A stretch of 64,000 nucleotides of DNA. Source: Fennellomyces sp. T-0311. Taxonomy: Eukaryota; Mucoromycota; Mucoromycetes; Mucorales; Lichtheimiaceae. Made by a program: the position numbers and the translations under genes. Of the stretch, positions 1 to 10,543 are shown one piece after another. Positions within the stretch are counted from its first letter, which is position 1; each line of letters starts with the position of its first letter. The stretch is from the NCBI GenBank assembly GCA_025266875.1, contig JALLLT010000039.1:310001-374000 (forward strand). The letters are read 5' to 3'. The notes under the pieces are model-generated. The model searched no databases and was not told where the DNA came from. It saw nothing but the letters and a program-made list of their open reading frames with translations.

Positions 1-332
1 GGTCTTTCCTCCAGTATACCCTGAAGTATCGTGCGCTATGAAGACATTGGCTGGTAAAGATGACGATACCAGCGGGCGTAGCTATAGTATTGTGAATGTT
101 GCATACTGCATAGGTAATTACACATCGATTTTGTCATCACTATCGCTCAGTTGGTTCACAAACAGGCAACCTGATTGGACCATTGTTTGCTGGCTATCTT
201 CTCAATGTCATTGGCTTCTTTTGGATTTGCATCACAGTTGCGAGCATGATACTCATTATAGTACCTCCGGTCCTGCTGTACTCGGGTGAAAAGATAATTA
301 CTCTTTCCTATATATCAAAGAAGTTCGGATAA
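1..332 (+). CDS. MFS transporter, C-terminal end (partial)
   Basis: This is the 3' end of a gene that begins before the window. The reading frame runs from base 2 to 113, an intron spans 114-150 (37 bp, GT..AG), and the last exon runs 151-332 to a TAA. The spliced peptide contains a hydrophobic segment around GPLFAGYLLNVIGFFW and a second one around SMILIIVPPVLLY. That matches the last two membrane helices of a major facilitator transporter of the drug/monoamine-like type, with a short cytoplasmic tail ending in KKFG. The substrate cannot be told from this part. The splice restores a continuous frame, so the intron is well supported. The next gene, on the opposite strand, ends 65 bp downstream (convergent). 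Confidence 0.75.
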
Positions 333-396
333 ACAAAATTCATTCACTTATAGAGTTACTTTTGATAAGTTATTTGCATATATAGTTTAATCGTAT

Positions 397-3300
397 CTAT
401 ACAGAGTATGTGCTTAAAAATTGGTTCAATGCAGATCTGGAAGAAGATTTTATGGTAAGCTCCACATTTTCGTTCGTCACATTGCCATGTAGCAAGACCC
501 GCTCTCCTTCTTGAGCGGCTATGAACTCTTGACCAATCGTTTGAATAATATAAAAATTCCACTGTGACGATATCATATTGGTAATTGTGGCAACAGGATA
601 ATATTCGACAGCGGTTTTGTGCTCAATGCTGTGCTTGAGCCACAGTTCTCCAAAGGACTCCGTATCTAAGAGCTCTTCTGTAGTTTGCTCAAGCTCAAGT
701 GCCATCAGGCTTGCGACCATTGACTCCTGTTATTAAAGTTTGCTAATCAATTCATAATATTGTATGCGGAAAGGATCGCGTATATACCTCGGGACTTCGC
801 TTGTGATTGAACGAGTACTGCTTTTTGTACTGGTGTTGTCTTGGTAATTTTGCTTGCCACGTGGATAACTTTTTTGGCTTATATGCGTGAACATTAGTAA
901 TACTTTCGAGCTGTGTAGAATTTGAAGCTACATAATGAATGGGTTCAGGATCACTTGTTATACAATCGGTATCATAACAAACCTTCGTCATCATCGATGA
1001 ACCGACTTGGTTGTTGCGGTCTGTTTGGATTGGCAACCAGCTGCAATCTATTAGCGCCTTATATGTTGCTAGGGTTGATATTCGCATACTTTTACTGGCG
1101 TTGTCAAAGATACTCGGCTAGAGTCTTGTAACATCTTTTCAAACTGAGAATCTTCGATCATGTCAAGCAGTTCTCGAGCAATCTACATATGACATTGTGA
1201 GTTCATTAGAAGTAGAATATTTATATCGCTAAATAGTGTTACTTACGGTCTGTTTTTCATACACTGGCGATTGTCTGAAGGCGTTTAGAATGACTTTCAA
1301 GTCCGAATGCCAAACTTTTGAACGAGTCATGCAACGCTTTATCGCTTGCAAGGCTTGTATCTGCAATTGATCATCTAATTTTTATGCTTATCTGTCAATA
1401 GACATATTGAATATTTGCAAACTACTTTACCTTTTACTAGAGTGATCCACTTTTGCAACTGCCACATTGCATCAGCTTCAGTGCACGAAGAAGAAAGATA
1501 AGTGTATTCACCCAAACACTTAGGGATATGTTGTTAAAAGCAATGCAATACTACAAAAGGAACTATCTTACCAAGAATGCCAGTTCAAGTAGAGGAGACG
1601 AAAGCTGATCTTGGTTATTACTCTTCAGTATTTTATAAACTGAAGACACTGCACTCTCACGAAGACTTGTTGATTCAATTTCCTCTTCAAGCTCTAAAAA
1701 CGATAGAGTATCAGTGAGTTGTTAGCTGAAAATAACTCACTATACTTGCCATTTTTCAAACGATCACATATTTCAGTGACATACTCTTCTTCCAAATTTT
1801 TTCTTGTTGCGGATAATGTAGCTATAAAGGTCTCGAGACACCAGATATCAATATCTTCTGTATAGGAATTGTTAAGGATGACTTAGTACGAATAGCATAT
1901 TATCACTAGCATAGCCTCAATGTATAGAAAAGGATATTGATCGAGCTTGTCCAAGAACCAGTGAGCAACCTTAATCTGGATAGTAGTAGTGCTACTACTC
2001 TCCACTGCTTTCAGGATCTTTGGTGTAATTCTATGAAGAATCTCCGATTCGCTTGTAATTTGATTCAGGATATCCAGAGCCTACGGAAAAATAAAGGTTA
2101 TGCTACATGTTGAAAATCGCCTATGAGAATCAAACCTTAAATGCTAAAGTATCATCATCGGCAGCAATCGCAATGGCATCCGCCAACAGAGTTCCGTCGC
2201 TCCAGTCTTCGTTCCATAAATTTGGATCAGTCTCCTCCATCCCCAGCAACCCAAGATATTTCAGGTTATGATTGGTTGACTTCAGAAAACCATCCAGAGT
2301 ATCAAATAGATTCCTGCCTTCCGCCGATACCATACTTTCGAGGAACAGAGTATCCATGCTATTTAGCAGCCGCATGCACTCTAGAATGATTGCTAATATA
2401 TTACTTAGCATCTTCTTCAATTTTCTTTAATTTTGCTTACCGTACGCTGCGTCCACTTTACGCTCAACAAGTGAGAGGCACTCAGATATAAGTCGATATA
2501 ATTCCTGCTGAGATCTATGATAAACGCGTTAAAATTATGATAATCCAGGGATGAGTACATCCTACCCAACTCCGTGTTTGATGTAGGCTTTCAATATTTG
2601 AAGGCAGGTTACTTGTGCCCAAGGGGCAGGAACACCATGATATTGATACGATCGGTAGGTTTGATTATTCATAATTTGACCCATAATCTGAATAAAAACA
2701 GGTAGCATATCTTCGTAGCGCTCGGCTTCTTTTTGACCCTGTCAAGAATAACTGTCAGCGCATTGCTTCTCCACATCAACCTATCTGCCTACTCTTGAAA
2801 TGATATCTTTCCAGATTGCCAATCCAGCAAAAACTACACCTTGATCCCTGTCCACAAGCACACCCCGGAGCAACGGTTCCACGCGATCAAGAAGATCAGG
2901 TGACCTTCGATACAGGGAAAATAATGCAAAAGCTGCCTTTCGACGAACAATTTGCCTACACAAACTCTGATTTAATAAACGGTGAAATATGATTGACATA
3001 AGCTTACTTTGGGAAATCCAAGGAAGCAATAACCGTATCCAAGACAGCACTTCGCATTTCATCGTGATGCAGGTAACATATGGCATTAAGGGCAGCACAT
3101 CGATCCAGGAAGTTTGAGCTTTTAAGGTCCTAAAGGAAGCAATTACTTGAGCAACCCCGTAAATATAAGCACCTTCGGTCATACCCTTTGCAGTGTATTG
3201 ATCAGCATGATACCAAGATCGTGGTTGTCGTGCAAAAACAGTGTACAGGCCAAATATCCTAGCAACGAATAAGCATCCTACTTATCTTATCTCCATTCTT

Positions 3301-3731
3301 ATCCAATTACCTACTCTTCGCTCGGCAGCATTCTCTCCACTCTGTGACGCCATTATCGCATAGATAATACCAAAATCGACGTCATGTCCAAGCATAAAAC
3401 AATGGATCAAACGTATCAAGTAATCTCGCATACGTGCCTGAGACGAGCAAAGCACCATCACAAGTCAGCTTACTCATTCAAACTAACGTCGTCATGCTTA
3501 CCGACGAGACATCAGGCAATCCCATTTTAGAGGACAATTTCTCGAGTTCGTTCGTAACATGGGAATGTTCTTCCTGTTATTCAAAGTTTATAAATCGAAC
3601 GATTAATTGGTGTGGTCAAATCTTACGGCTTTACTCTTTGCTTCAGTCACTCTCTTCAAAAAAGCGTAAAATTCAGGGCTACGACCTGATGCGAGAAATT
3701 CAGAAGTGAAAAGCGATTGTACGCGCGCCAT
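397..3731 (-). CDS. AP-4 adaptor complex large subunit epsilon
   Basis: A multi-exon gene starting with ATG at 3731 (MARVQSLFTSEFLASG) and stopping at 397. The spliced N-terminus reads as an adaptin trunk, with segments such as MRDYLIRLIHCFMLGHDVDF, ENAAERRVGYLACTLFLHDN and QIVRRKAAFALFSLYRRSPD. These are the HEAT-like repeats of alpha/gamma/epsilon adaptins. The C-terminal exon (397-720) carries FGELWLKHS, then IIQTIGQEFIAAQEGERVLLHG and a final LTIKSSS stretch, which fits the small C-terminal domain of AP-4 epsilon. By homology it would be part of a heterotetramer sorting cargo at the trans-Golgi without clathrin. I see no stop or frameshift in the exons I joined, which cover the first third and the end. 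The middle (about 1140-2780) was read more loosely. Gamma adaptin is the main alternative, but the tail favours epsilon. Confidence 0.75.
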
Positions 3732-4035
3732 GACAAGTAAAGAAAGAAAACACCGTAAATTATGCGACGACTAAAAAAGTTCGGTCATGCTGTTGCGCGT
3801 GCTTCTGTTTGTGCAACCTTGTGGTCGTTCCGTAGAAGACCCTAGTATAAGACTCTGTAACACTTTCCATTAACTATAATCTAAAGCACAATCCGGATGT
3901 GCTTCATACAGCAGCTACACAGTACGTGATTTTTAATAATAATATCGATAATATGCTAGCTTTAGCCACTTTTGGTGTTGACAGCTATAACGCTGACTAA
4001 TCCAGTGCTGCTTTTGACATGTCTTCGGTTCACAT

Positions 4036-4806
4036 TTAATGCAGCTTCTTAAACTGGAACGTAAGCGACAATGGTGCTACGTTTTGGAACGCTTGATCCA
4101 TCACTAGCCCATTTTGATGGATCGACCCACCAGGTAAATCCCATTCATATTTTCGTACTAAGAATAGAAGAGATAAGATGGACGTCCAAGCCCATTGACT
4201 ACTAAACTTACACAGCATCGATAAAAAAATCCGTTGCTCCACCATACTAAAATTAATCGCAGCATACTGCCTGGATCCTCCACTGAATGGAGCCCACGTA
4301 ACACCTTCATGTGTACTGTGTTCTCCATTTTCGGCAAATCATTCGGGTATAAAGAGCTCTGGATCTTTCCATTATTCTGGATTATGATGCAGGGCATAAA
4401 GTCAATGAAAACTAGCGATCCTTTAGGTATAAATACACCTTCAAGTTAAGATCCTTGGATGCAACACGTGCCAATAAATCGTTTGCCGGAGGATACATTC
4501 GAAGTGTCCGCGAGAGTGTCACAATCAGCTATTGGCAAAGGGAGCAATAAAAAGTTTTCTACCTCCTTCATGATCATATCAAGGTATGGCATTTTCTTCA
4601 TATCTTCAGAAGCTGGGAAAACATCGATAAGTTCATCACCCAACAGAGAAATGATCTCGCTACGCACCTTATCTTGAACGTCCTTTAATAATTATGTTGA
4701 TCAGTCATCGGATAATTACGCGATAATGAGTTACCTGGTGGATGGCTAAGTTATAGAGAACAAATGTAAGAGAATTGGCGGTGGTATCATGACCTATACA
4801 AGATAA
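4036..4806 (-). pseudogene. Cytochrome P450 pseudogene (C-terminal half)
   Basis: The minus strand reads as the second half of a microsomal P450. It has an I-helix GHDTTANSLTFVLYNL near 4790, then DKVRSEIISLLGDELIDVF, a K-helix-like KEV at about 4570, ALHHNPE near 4390, APFSGGSRQ near 4280 and the tail RKYEWDLP near 4150. It is dead. The perf/meander region has an in-frame TAA after NPE and a TGA after FIPE. The haem-binding cysteine position in FSGGSRQ-C is tyrosine (TAT). The K-helix ExxR arginine is lost with an apparent indel. The N-terminal half is missing: the sequence stops at the intron before the I-helix, and a Harbinger-type transposase begins about 35 bp further on. The original substrate is unknown. 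Confidence 0.85.
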
Positions 4807-4839
4807 GCAAGGAAATGTTATGAGATATGTTGAACATAA

Positions 4840-5780
4840 ATGCAGTCAGCGGCCGGTCTGTTAGAGTTTACGGACTCTCAGTTTACCAAGGAGCGTATCC
4901 AGTCCTTTGCTGATGCCATCCGTGCAAAGGGTATGAAAAACAATTCATTATATATTAGATAAAATGTTTAAGACATAGAGTGCAAATTATCATTAACAAC
5001 TGTATAGGCGCTCCGTACAATAATTGCATTGGGTTCATCGATGGCACTGTGCGAGGTATCTGCCAACCTGTCGAGCTTCAGGTGCTTGTATACAATGTAC
5101 ACAAGGTTGAAGAGCACTTAAGTTGCTTTGGTTTAAGAAATTGTATGGTTTGCTAACCAGAAAACATATGAATCTATCTATCACAAGCATGCTTTGAAAT
5201 ACCAGGCATTAGTTACACCAGATGTCATAACTTCTGCCTTCTATGGACCTGTCACTGGTGCCAGACACGACGGCTATCTCCTGACAGAGTCAGGCATTCT
5301 CGACATCTTCGACGAATGTCTCAACTTTCCCGGCGGAAGCAAGTTTGTTGTCTATGGCGATCTGGCATATCGTCAGCATGCAAACCTACTGGCGCCTCAT
5401 CAATTCTCCACTTATTTTTTTATTCCATAAGCAATTAACTTGAATATATTAATATATTAAAAAGACGACAGAAGTGCGAGAAAACAACAGCACGAAGAAA
5501 ATACGAATTGCAGTGGAGTGGGAGTTTGGACGAACAGTTCGCGTTCAATGACTTCCACAAGACACAGAAACTTTTACTTAGCCCTGTTGGGAAGTATTAC
5601 GTTGTTCCCATTCTCTTTAAGAGCATTAAGGTTTGCATGGGAGAGGGCCAGACATGTCATTACTTCGTCACCAACCCACCAACACTGCAAGAGTATCTTG
5701 CATCAGCAAACCTTCGTCCGGTGTCGGATATCCCGACAAACTATAACGAATACGATGACCTTGAAGAAGACAGCCACTAG
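4840..5780 (+). pseudogene. PIF/Harbinger-type DDE transposase, broken
   Basis: The exons join as 4840-about 4930, about 5009-5125 and about 5170-5430, with GT-AG introns between them, followed by a damaged stretch and a final part to 5780. Recognisable motifs are NCIGFIDGTVR (first Asp), ALKYQALVTPDVI, GARHDGYLL, FVVYGDLAYRQH (second Asp) and IAVEWEFGRTV (Glu). Together these give the DDE triad of the DDE_Tnp_4 / Harbinger family. The coding sequence is broken by a TAA after FFIP (about 5428) and by a one-base frame change just after VEWEFGRTV (about 5536). The remainder, FNDFHKTQKLLLSP to the TAG, is in another frame. The N-terminus is short, so the copy is also 5' truncated. It converges on the Myb-like gene at 5827-6914, the usual two-gene layout of Harbinger elements. 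Confidence 0.8.
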
Positions 5781-5826
5781 CAATTTTTTATAGCGAAATG
5801 TATTTAAGCTTCTAAGTAGCCGTGTA

Positions 5827-6914
5827 CTAATGAAGGAGTGAAATAAGCTCGGAAACCTGTTGCTCTAATTGAGCAATTCTCTGGCTGGATTCCTCTTTAT
5901 GAACTCGTAGTTCCTCTCGTAGTTGCTTCACTTCTTCTTCAGGCTTCAGGATTGCATCTAGAAATGCATCTCGTTCTGAACGAAGGTGACATAGTTCTGA
6001 TCGTACAAGGAGAAATTTAGCATCCTTTCTTGTAAGAAGATCTGAACTATCACCAGTAGGAATGGCTGCATCGCCAGAAGCGTTTTCATCGTCGAGTTCG
6101 GTGACACCACCATCTGAAGCAAGGGGCGCCTTGTCCTGCTTTCTGCGCTTGGCACGGCTATAACGATCCATTGCGACACCTCTTAGCTTTTTCTCTTGCC
6201 GCGCTTTCGTCCTTTTCGCACCTTCTTTCTGCGGCCTTTTCTCTTCGTCCGCTACTTCTTTGTCAAGCAACTAAATATATAAAATAAGTATATGCATAAA
6301 ACAAACTTATAAAAAGTAATGTTTTAATGCCTAGCAGCTCTTACCACAGAAAGCAATTCAATGCATTTTTTCCTGCAAAGGAGTACAGCCAGTAATAATG
6401 CCGCCCGAAACTACGAGGAGCTCCTGCCTCTTCTGCTCTTTTTTTTTTGAAGAGCGAGAATACGAGCAGAGCAGTACGTTCCCGTGACCTGCTTTGTCAC
6501 GCCAGCCTCAATCAATGGCATGATTCGCGCGTTGACATTGGCAGCGACCTGCTCCCATGTACGGATGACAGAGCCATGACTGGCATTGAACGGCTCCAGG
6601 CTCAAGGTTTCCTTGATCAGGGTTATGTCGAGTTTATCTGATGGCGAGACATTCCTGCGTTTTGCCTTGGTAGTCCCACCAAGCTGCTCCACTTGCTGAG
6701 CATCGATAACTGCAGCTTGTGCAATATCGTCGAGACCCTCACAGGGCACAAACGCCTCAATGGCCTCGGGATCAGTGACTCCATGCTATTTACATTATGT
6801 GTCTATTTACATTATGTGTAAGAAAATAGGAACACATACTTTCAGTTTACAAACATACTCTGGGTAGCTCATTTCGAGCAGTTGGAACAAGTCCCAAAGA
6901 CATAGGGGTCTCAT
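5827..6914 (-). CDS. Myb/SANT-like DNA-binding partner of the Harbinger-type element
   Basis: Four exons read through without a stop: 6914-6840, 6785-6415, 6372-6345 and 6270-5827. The product is about 305 aa. Residues of about 65-130 (SDKLDITLIKETLSL through TWEQVAANVNARI to YCSARILALQKK) look like a trihelical Myb/SANT-like domain. A basic segment follows (RTKARQEKKLR, AKRRKQDK). The last 70 residues are a predicted coiled coil (EEEVKQLREELRVHKEESSQ, then AQLEQQVSEL). PIF/Harbinger elements encode such a protein to bind the terminal repeats and carry the transposase into the nucleus. Here the partner is open while the transposase is broken. The start is uncertain: ATG 6872 and further upstream codons are alternatives. 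I could not find the terminal inverted repeats. Confidence 0.6.
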
Positions 6915-7073
6915 TGATAAAATTGATGTTGAACATTGTTTCAAAAGATTCGAGAAGAAGAAAAGTAAACAAACTAAAAATTTGACAGCTCTCAAGTAGT
7001 TAATTAGGATATCTTTCTATTGGGTCGGTAGAAATGTTTGCCTTCTATTTCATATTCCGTTTCTGGAAGACAT

Positions 7074-7095
7074 TTTTCAGAACGCGTTCTGAAAA
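7074..7095. repeat. Perfect 22-bp palindrome
   Basis: The sequence is a perfect inverted repeat centred on AACGCGTT, flanked on each side by TTTTCAG/CTGAAAA. A near half-site (TTTTTCAGAACGC) recurs in direct orientation about 60 bp downstream at about 7135. It could be a dimeric protein-binding site or a remnant transposon end. No function is shown. Confidence 0.6.
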
Positions 7096-7700
7096 GTTCA
7101 ATCTCTTTTTGGATGATATGACACGAAAAATGGATTTTTCAGAACGCCCTAAACTCTCTATTGACATGATTGATATGTGGGGGTGTGTATTCTCGATCCA
7201 CATTGCAACCCTCTGGGTGAATGAATTATAGGGTGGCTGATCCGTGAAAATTCTGAAACTGGTAGATGTGCGATTTTTTGATACGCATATGGGATGATCC
7301 ATCAAGGCTGAAAGTAATTTTGATCATATCAATACAAAGCCAAGTTACGGTTAACGTCCATTTTATGAGAGTTGAAGGTCGTGGAAGCTTGCGTCTGAAG
7401 GGTTATATCCGGTCTTGTCTGGATGACATGAGCGTAACTGAACACTTCATAGGCTGGTCTAGGTGAGACATGGTGAGCGCAGCTCAACACGTTGTAGGTT
7501 GCTTGAGTGAGACAAGAAGATTAGCTTGCCGTTAGGCCCAACTATTTCGGACCCATCAGAATTAAGTGAAGACTTTGTATGACATCACGCATACGGTTGC
7601 TGGGAAACAAATACTGGATATTGCGGACACGTAAGCTCTTCGCTTTTTTTTCCTGTGAGGGTTAGTTGAGACAAGGCAAATGACAGACGATCCTATTGAT

Positions 7701-8206
7701 GTGCGTGGAATAGCTAGTTAGGTTCCGTTCCTGCTAGTCCCTCAGCGTGCATTGCGATCTTACTTTTTTTTGAGTGCTATGATAAGGTTAACGCCGAACG
7801 GCACGAGTGGTGTGCGTGGAATAACTAGTTAGGTTCCGTCCCTGCTAGTCCCTCAGCGTGCATTGCGATCTTACTTTTTTTTTTGAGTGCTATGATAAGG
7901 TTAACGCCGAACGGCACGAGTGGTGTGCGTGGAATAACTAGTTAGGTTCCGTCCCTGCTAGTCCCTCAGCGTGCATTGCGATCTTACTTTTTTTTTGAGT
8001 GCTATGATAAGGTTAACGCCGAACGGCACGAGTGGTGTGCGTGGAATAACTAGTTAGGTTCCGTCCCTGCTAGTCCCTCAGCGTGCATTGCGATCTTACT
8101 TTTTTTTTTGAGTGCTATGATAAGGTTAACGCCGAACGGCACGAGTGGTGTGCGTGGAATAACTAGTTAGGTTCCGTCCCTGCTAGTCCCTCAGCGTGCA
8201 TTGCGA
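7701..8206. repeat. Tandem repeat, about 112-bp unit, 4.5 copies
   Basis: Units start at 7701, 7812, 7925, 8037 and 8150 with the core GTGCGTGGAATAACTAGTTA. Each contains GTTCCGTCCCTGCTAGTCCC, a T run and GATAAGGTTAACGCCGAACG. Units 2-5 are almost identical. They differ mainly in the length of the poly-T tract, while the first unit has a few substitutions (TAGCTAG, GTTCCTG). The last copy breaks off after GTGCATTGCGA. The high identity points to recent amplification. No unit has an open frame of note, so this is a minisatellite-like array. Confidence 0.95.
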
Positions 8207-10543
8207 CATTTTCTTCACCTTTGTGCATTCCTTTTTTTGGCGATAGCAGTTACCTGGCGAAGAGGAAGCAAGATACGTGAGAAGAACAAGTATGCTTTTC
8301 CAATCATAGATTGTAATTTTTACACAACACACTCATATATCGGTAGTTACGCTTGGATGAGGATCAGCGTCCAATAAAAAAATCTTTGTTAAAGTTATAG
8401 AAAGTATAGTCAAATTTACACATATAGCCATCCACTTTGATGAGGACGATGCTGCTTCAAGAAAAAGGAAATTAAATGCAGCGAAATGATGCGTATAAAA
8501 CAAGCATACCATTTGAAGGATTTCGAAAGCATGTATAGCCCGAAGTCATCATAAAATAGCTACTCATAGCATTTGAGTATTTGTGAGCTGATGATTATGC
8601 AGCACACAAAGGATTATGTAGAACCGATGGATCTTGGATGGATGGACAAATGATAGAAGCCGTGCACCTACGATGTACGATGCATCTGTGCTTGTTTTGA
8701 CAGTGGGGGAGCGATTATGAAGAATGACAGCTGTGATAATTGTAAAATAAGGATGTACGCATCGAGAAACATATAACGGTTTCTGACGAAGTGGAGATTT
8801 CAAAGATAGCAGGTTCTGACAGCTATCAGCTCTTGCTTTGTTAAGCAGATCATCGACCAACAAGTACCCACTATAGATGCCCGCGCAGGTATCCAAGGCG
8901 AACTGCTATGTACAAGGTTTTCAAGAAGAGCGAGAGCAACGGAATTTCCGGGTGCTGACTGAGTTGGTCATGACAATGCACCTCTTCTGTAATAGCATCG
9001 TAACATAGTACTTCACAATGATCGTGTTCATACGAAAGTTAAGGGCGATCGAACACGTGCTATGCATACAGCGCGTGCTCGGTCGCCTTTTTTAATCGGA
9101 TTCGACAGTGGCGATAGGTATAATAGTGTAAAAAAGTGCGGCTGGGTGTGCACTGTGACGCCTAACGAGAAAAGGCTTTTGAATGACGAGTCGGGACGGA
9201 GAAGATGAATGCTTTGTGTAGTGGCCCCTAAGATCCATGAGCCCAATTAAACGTAGTTGCCTTATTTGATCGGTAAATCTGTATCAAGATTGCGCATAAG
9301 AGCAAATGAGGCAATCCATAACCATACGGTTGTCGACGGCGTAATAACAGTGGATATAGTATAATTAATGCTTAAGGGAAAGCATGTAACCATGGATGAT
9401 GTATGTCGAGAATACAACACGCACAGTACAGTGTGTGCTCAGTCGCCCTTTTTCCTTAACCGGTATTCAAGGGTTTAGTGTGATACATTAAACTCAGTTG
9501 CTCTAGGGGCACTAGTAAGCCAGTCCGTCGGTTGGTCTGTTCCGGATCAGGCAATAGCAATGAGGTTGAATGCCATGAAGTTGTTATTTTCGGTTCGAAC
9601 CCGAATGTTGGGCTGTTCGTGCACATTAAGGCCCGAGATTAATAACTTTTACAAGCACGTGATAACAATGCAGAATGGCAAGCTAAGTAAGGGCTTTTGA
9701 TAAGTAGTTACCGATCGCCTTTCTTTCGCGAAAAGTATTACACCTTTGTCATTCTGGCCTATATCGATTATAAGAGCAATTTTTTAGCTTCTTTATGACA
9801 CTCGTTGCTTGTTTCTACAATGCGTTTTCACAGAGTTATCTCCGAAGAGCCCTGCCGTGACCGGATGTTGATCATTCCGGTCTACTGTTTACTTTGCATA
9901 CAACCGGCTATCTATTTCAGGGAATGTAAATATGACATGTTCTGGTGGCCTTTAAGGGTGGTATAAACAAGTTAGTGCTTGAATGATCCAGCCTTGGTGA
10001 TACACCTTTATCGTGAAGAGACTTCAAAGAAACGTTGTTCAAAGGAGCGAATCCATGAATAGATAAGTACCGATTTTTCTGCAGCTGTTCCCAGTCCAAA
10101 GCGATAAGGCAGTTGCAAGGTGATAATAGTAAATAATGCTGCGCTTAATCCGTACAGATTTTTAACGGAACCGTGAGGTGTACATGGAACAGTACAAATC
10201 GCCCGTTAGTAATATGATTCGAATAATGTTGATTGGGTGGTTAAAATACCGTAGCATTCTAGTCATCTGGAGGGATGCAATCTGCATAGTAATACGTTGC
10301 AGATGCATCTCCTGTATCGTTTATTAGTATATATATTTGGATTAAGCTACGATCATAGATTCTCTGCGTGAAACATAGCAACAATGGTTCATATAAAAAA
10401 ATGTGCGCATCTCAATAGAAGAAAAAGTTGTGTTTTCACGGCCAACTAGTCAGCTGCCCGCAGCAACCAGATTTTTGTTTCGCAGTGAACGCGTAAAAAA
10501 AACCTTACCTCTTTTTCTTGTTACTGTGCGAAAAATCGTAAAG

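Larger units (their letters stand above)
6915..10543. other. Gene-poor interval of 3.6 kb
   Basis: No convincing gene was found on either strand. Open frames here are at most 110 codons (for example 8564-8896 minus) with no recognisable motif. The interval holds the palindrome at 7074-7095, the 112-bp tandem array at 7701-8206, and an imperfect repeat of about 50 bp shared by 9046-9103 and 9405-9470 (common core GCTC[GA]GTCGCC followed by a T run). Confidence 0.6.

Noticed and set aside
6372..6450. Frameshift at a 10-A tract (minus strand) in the Myb-like gene
   Set aside because: A GT-AG intron (6414-6373) just after the tract keeps the frame open, so no frameshift is needed.
8564..8896. 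110-codon minus-strand ORF
   Set aside because: No motif, no plausible introns or neighbours; composition is consistent with chance in this AT-rich interval.
9580..9612. tRNA-like T-arm (TTCGG-TTCGAAC-CCGAA)
   Set aside because: The 5-bp stem and TTCGAAC loop look right, but no matching acceptor or anticodon arm is present upstream.
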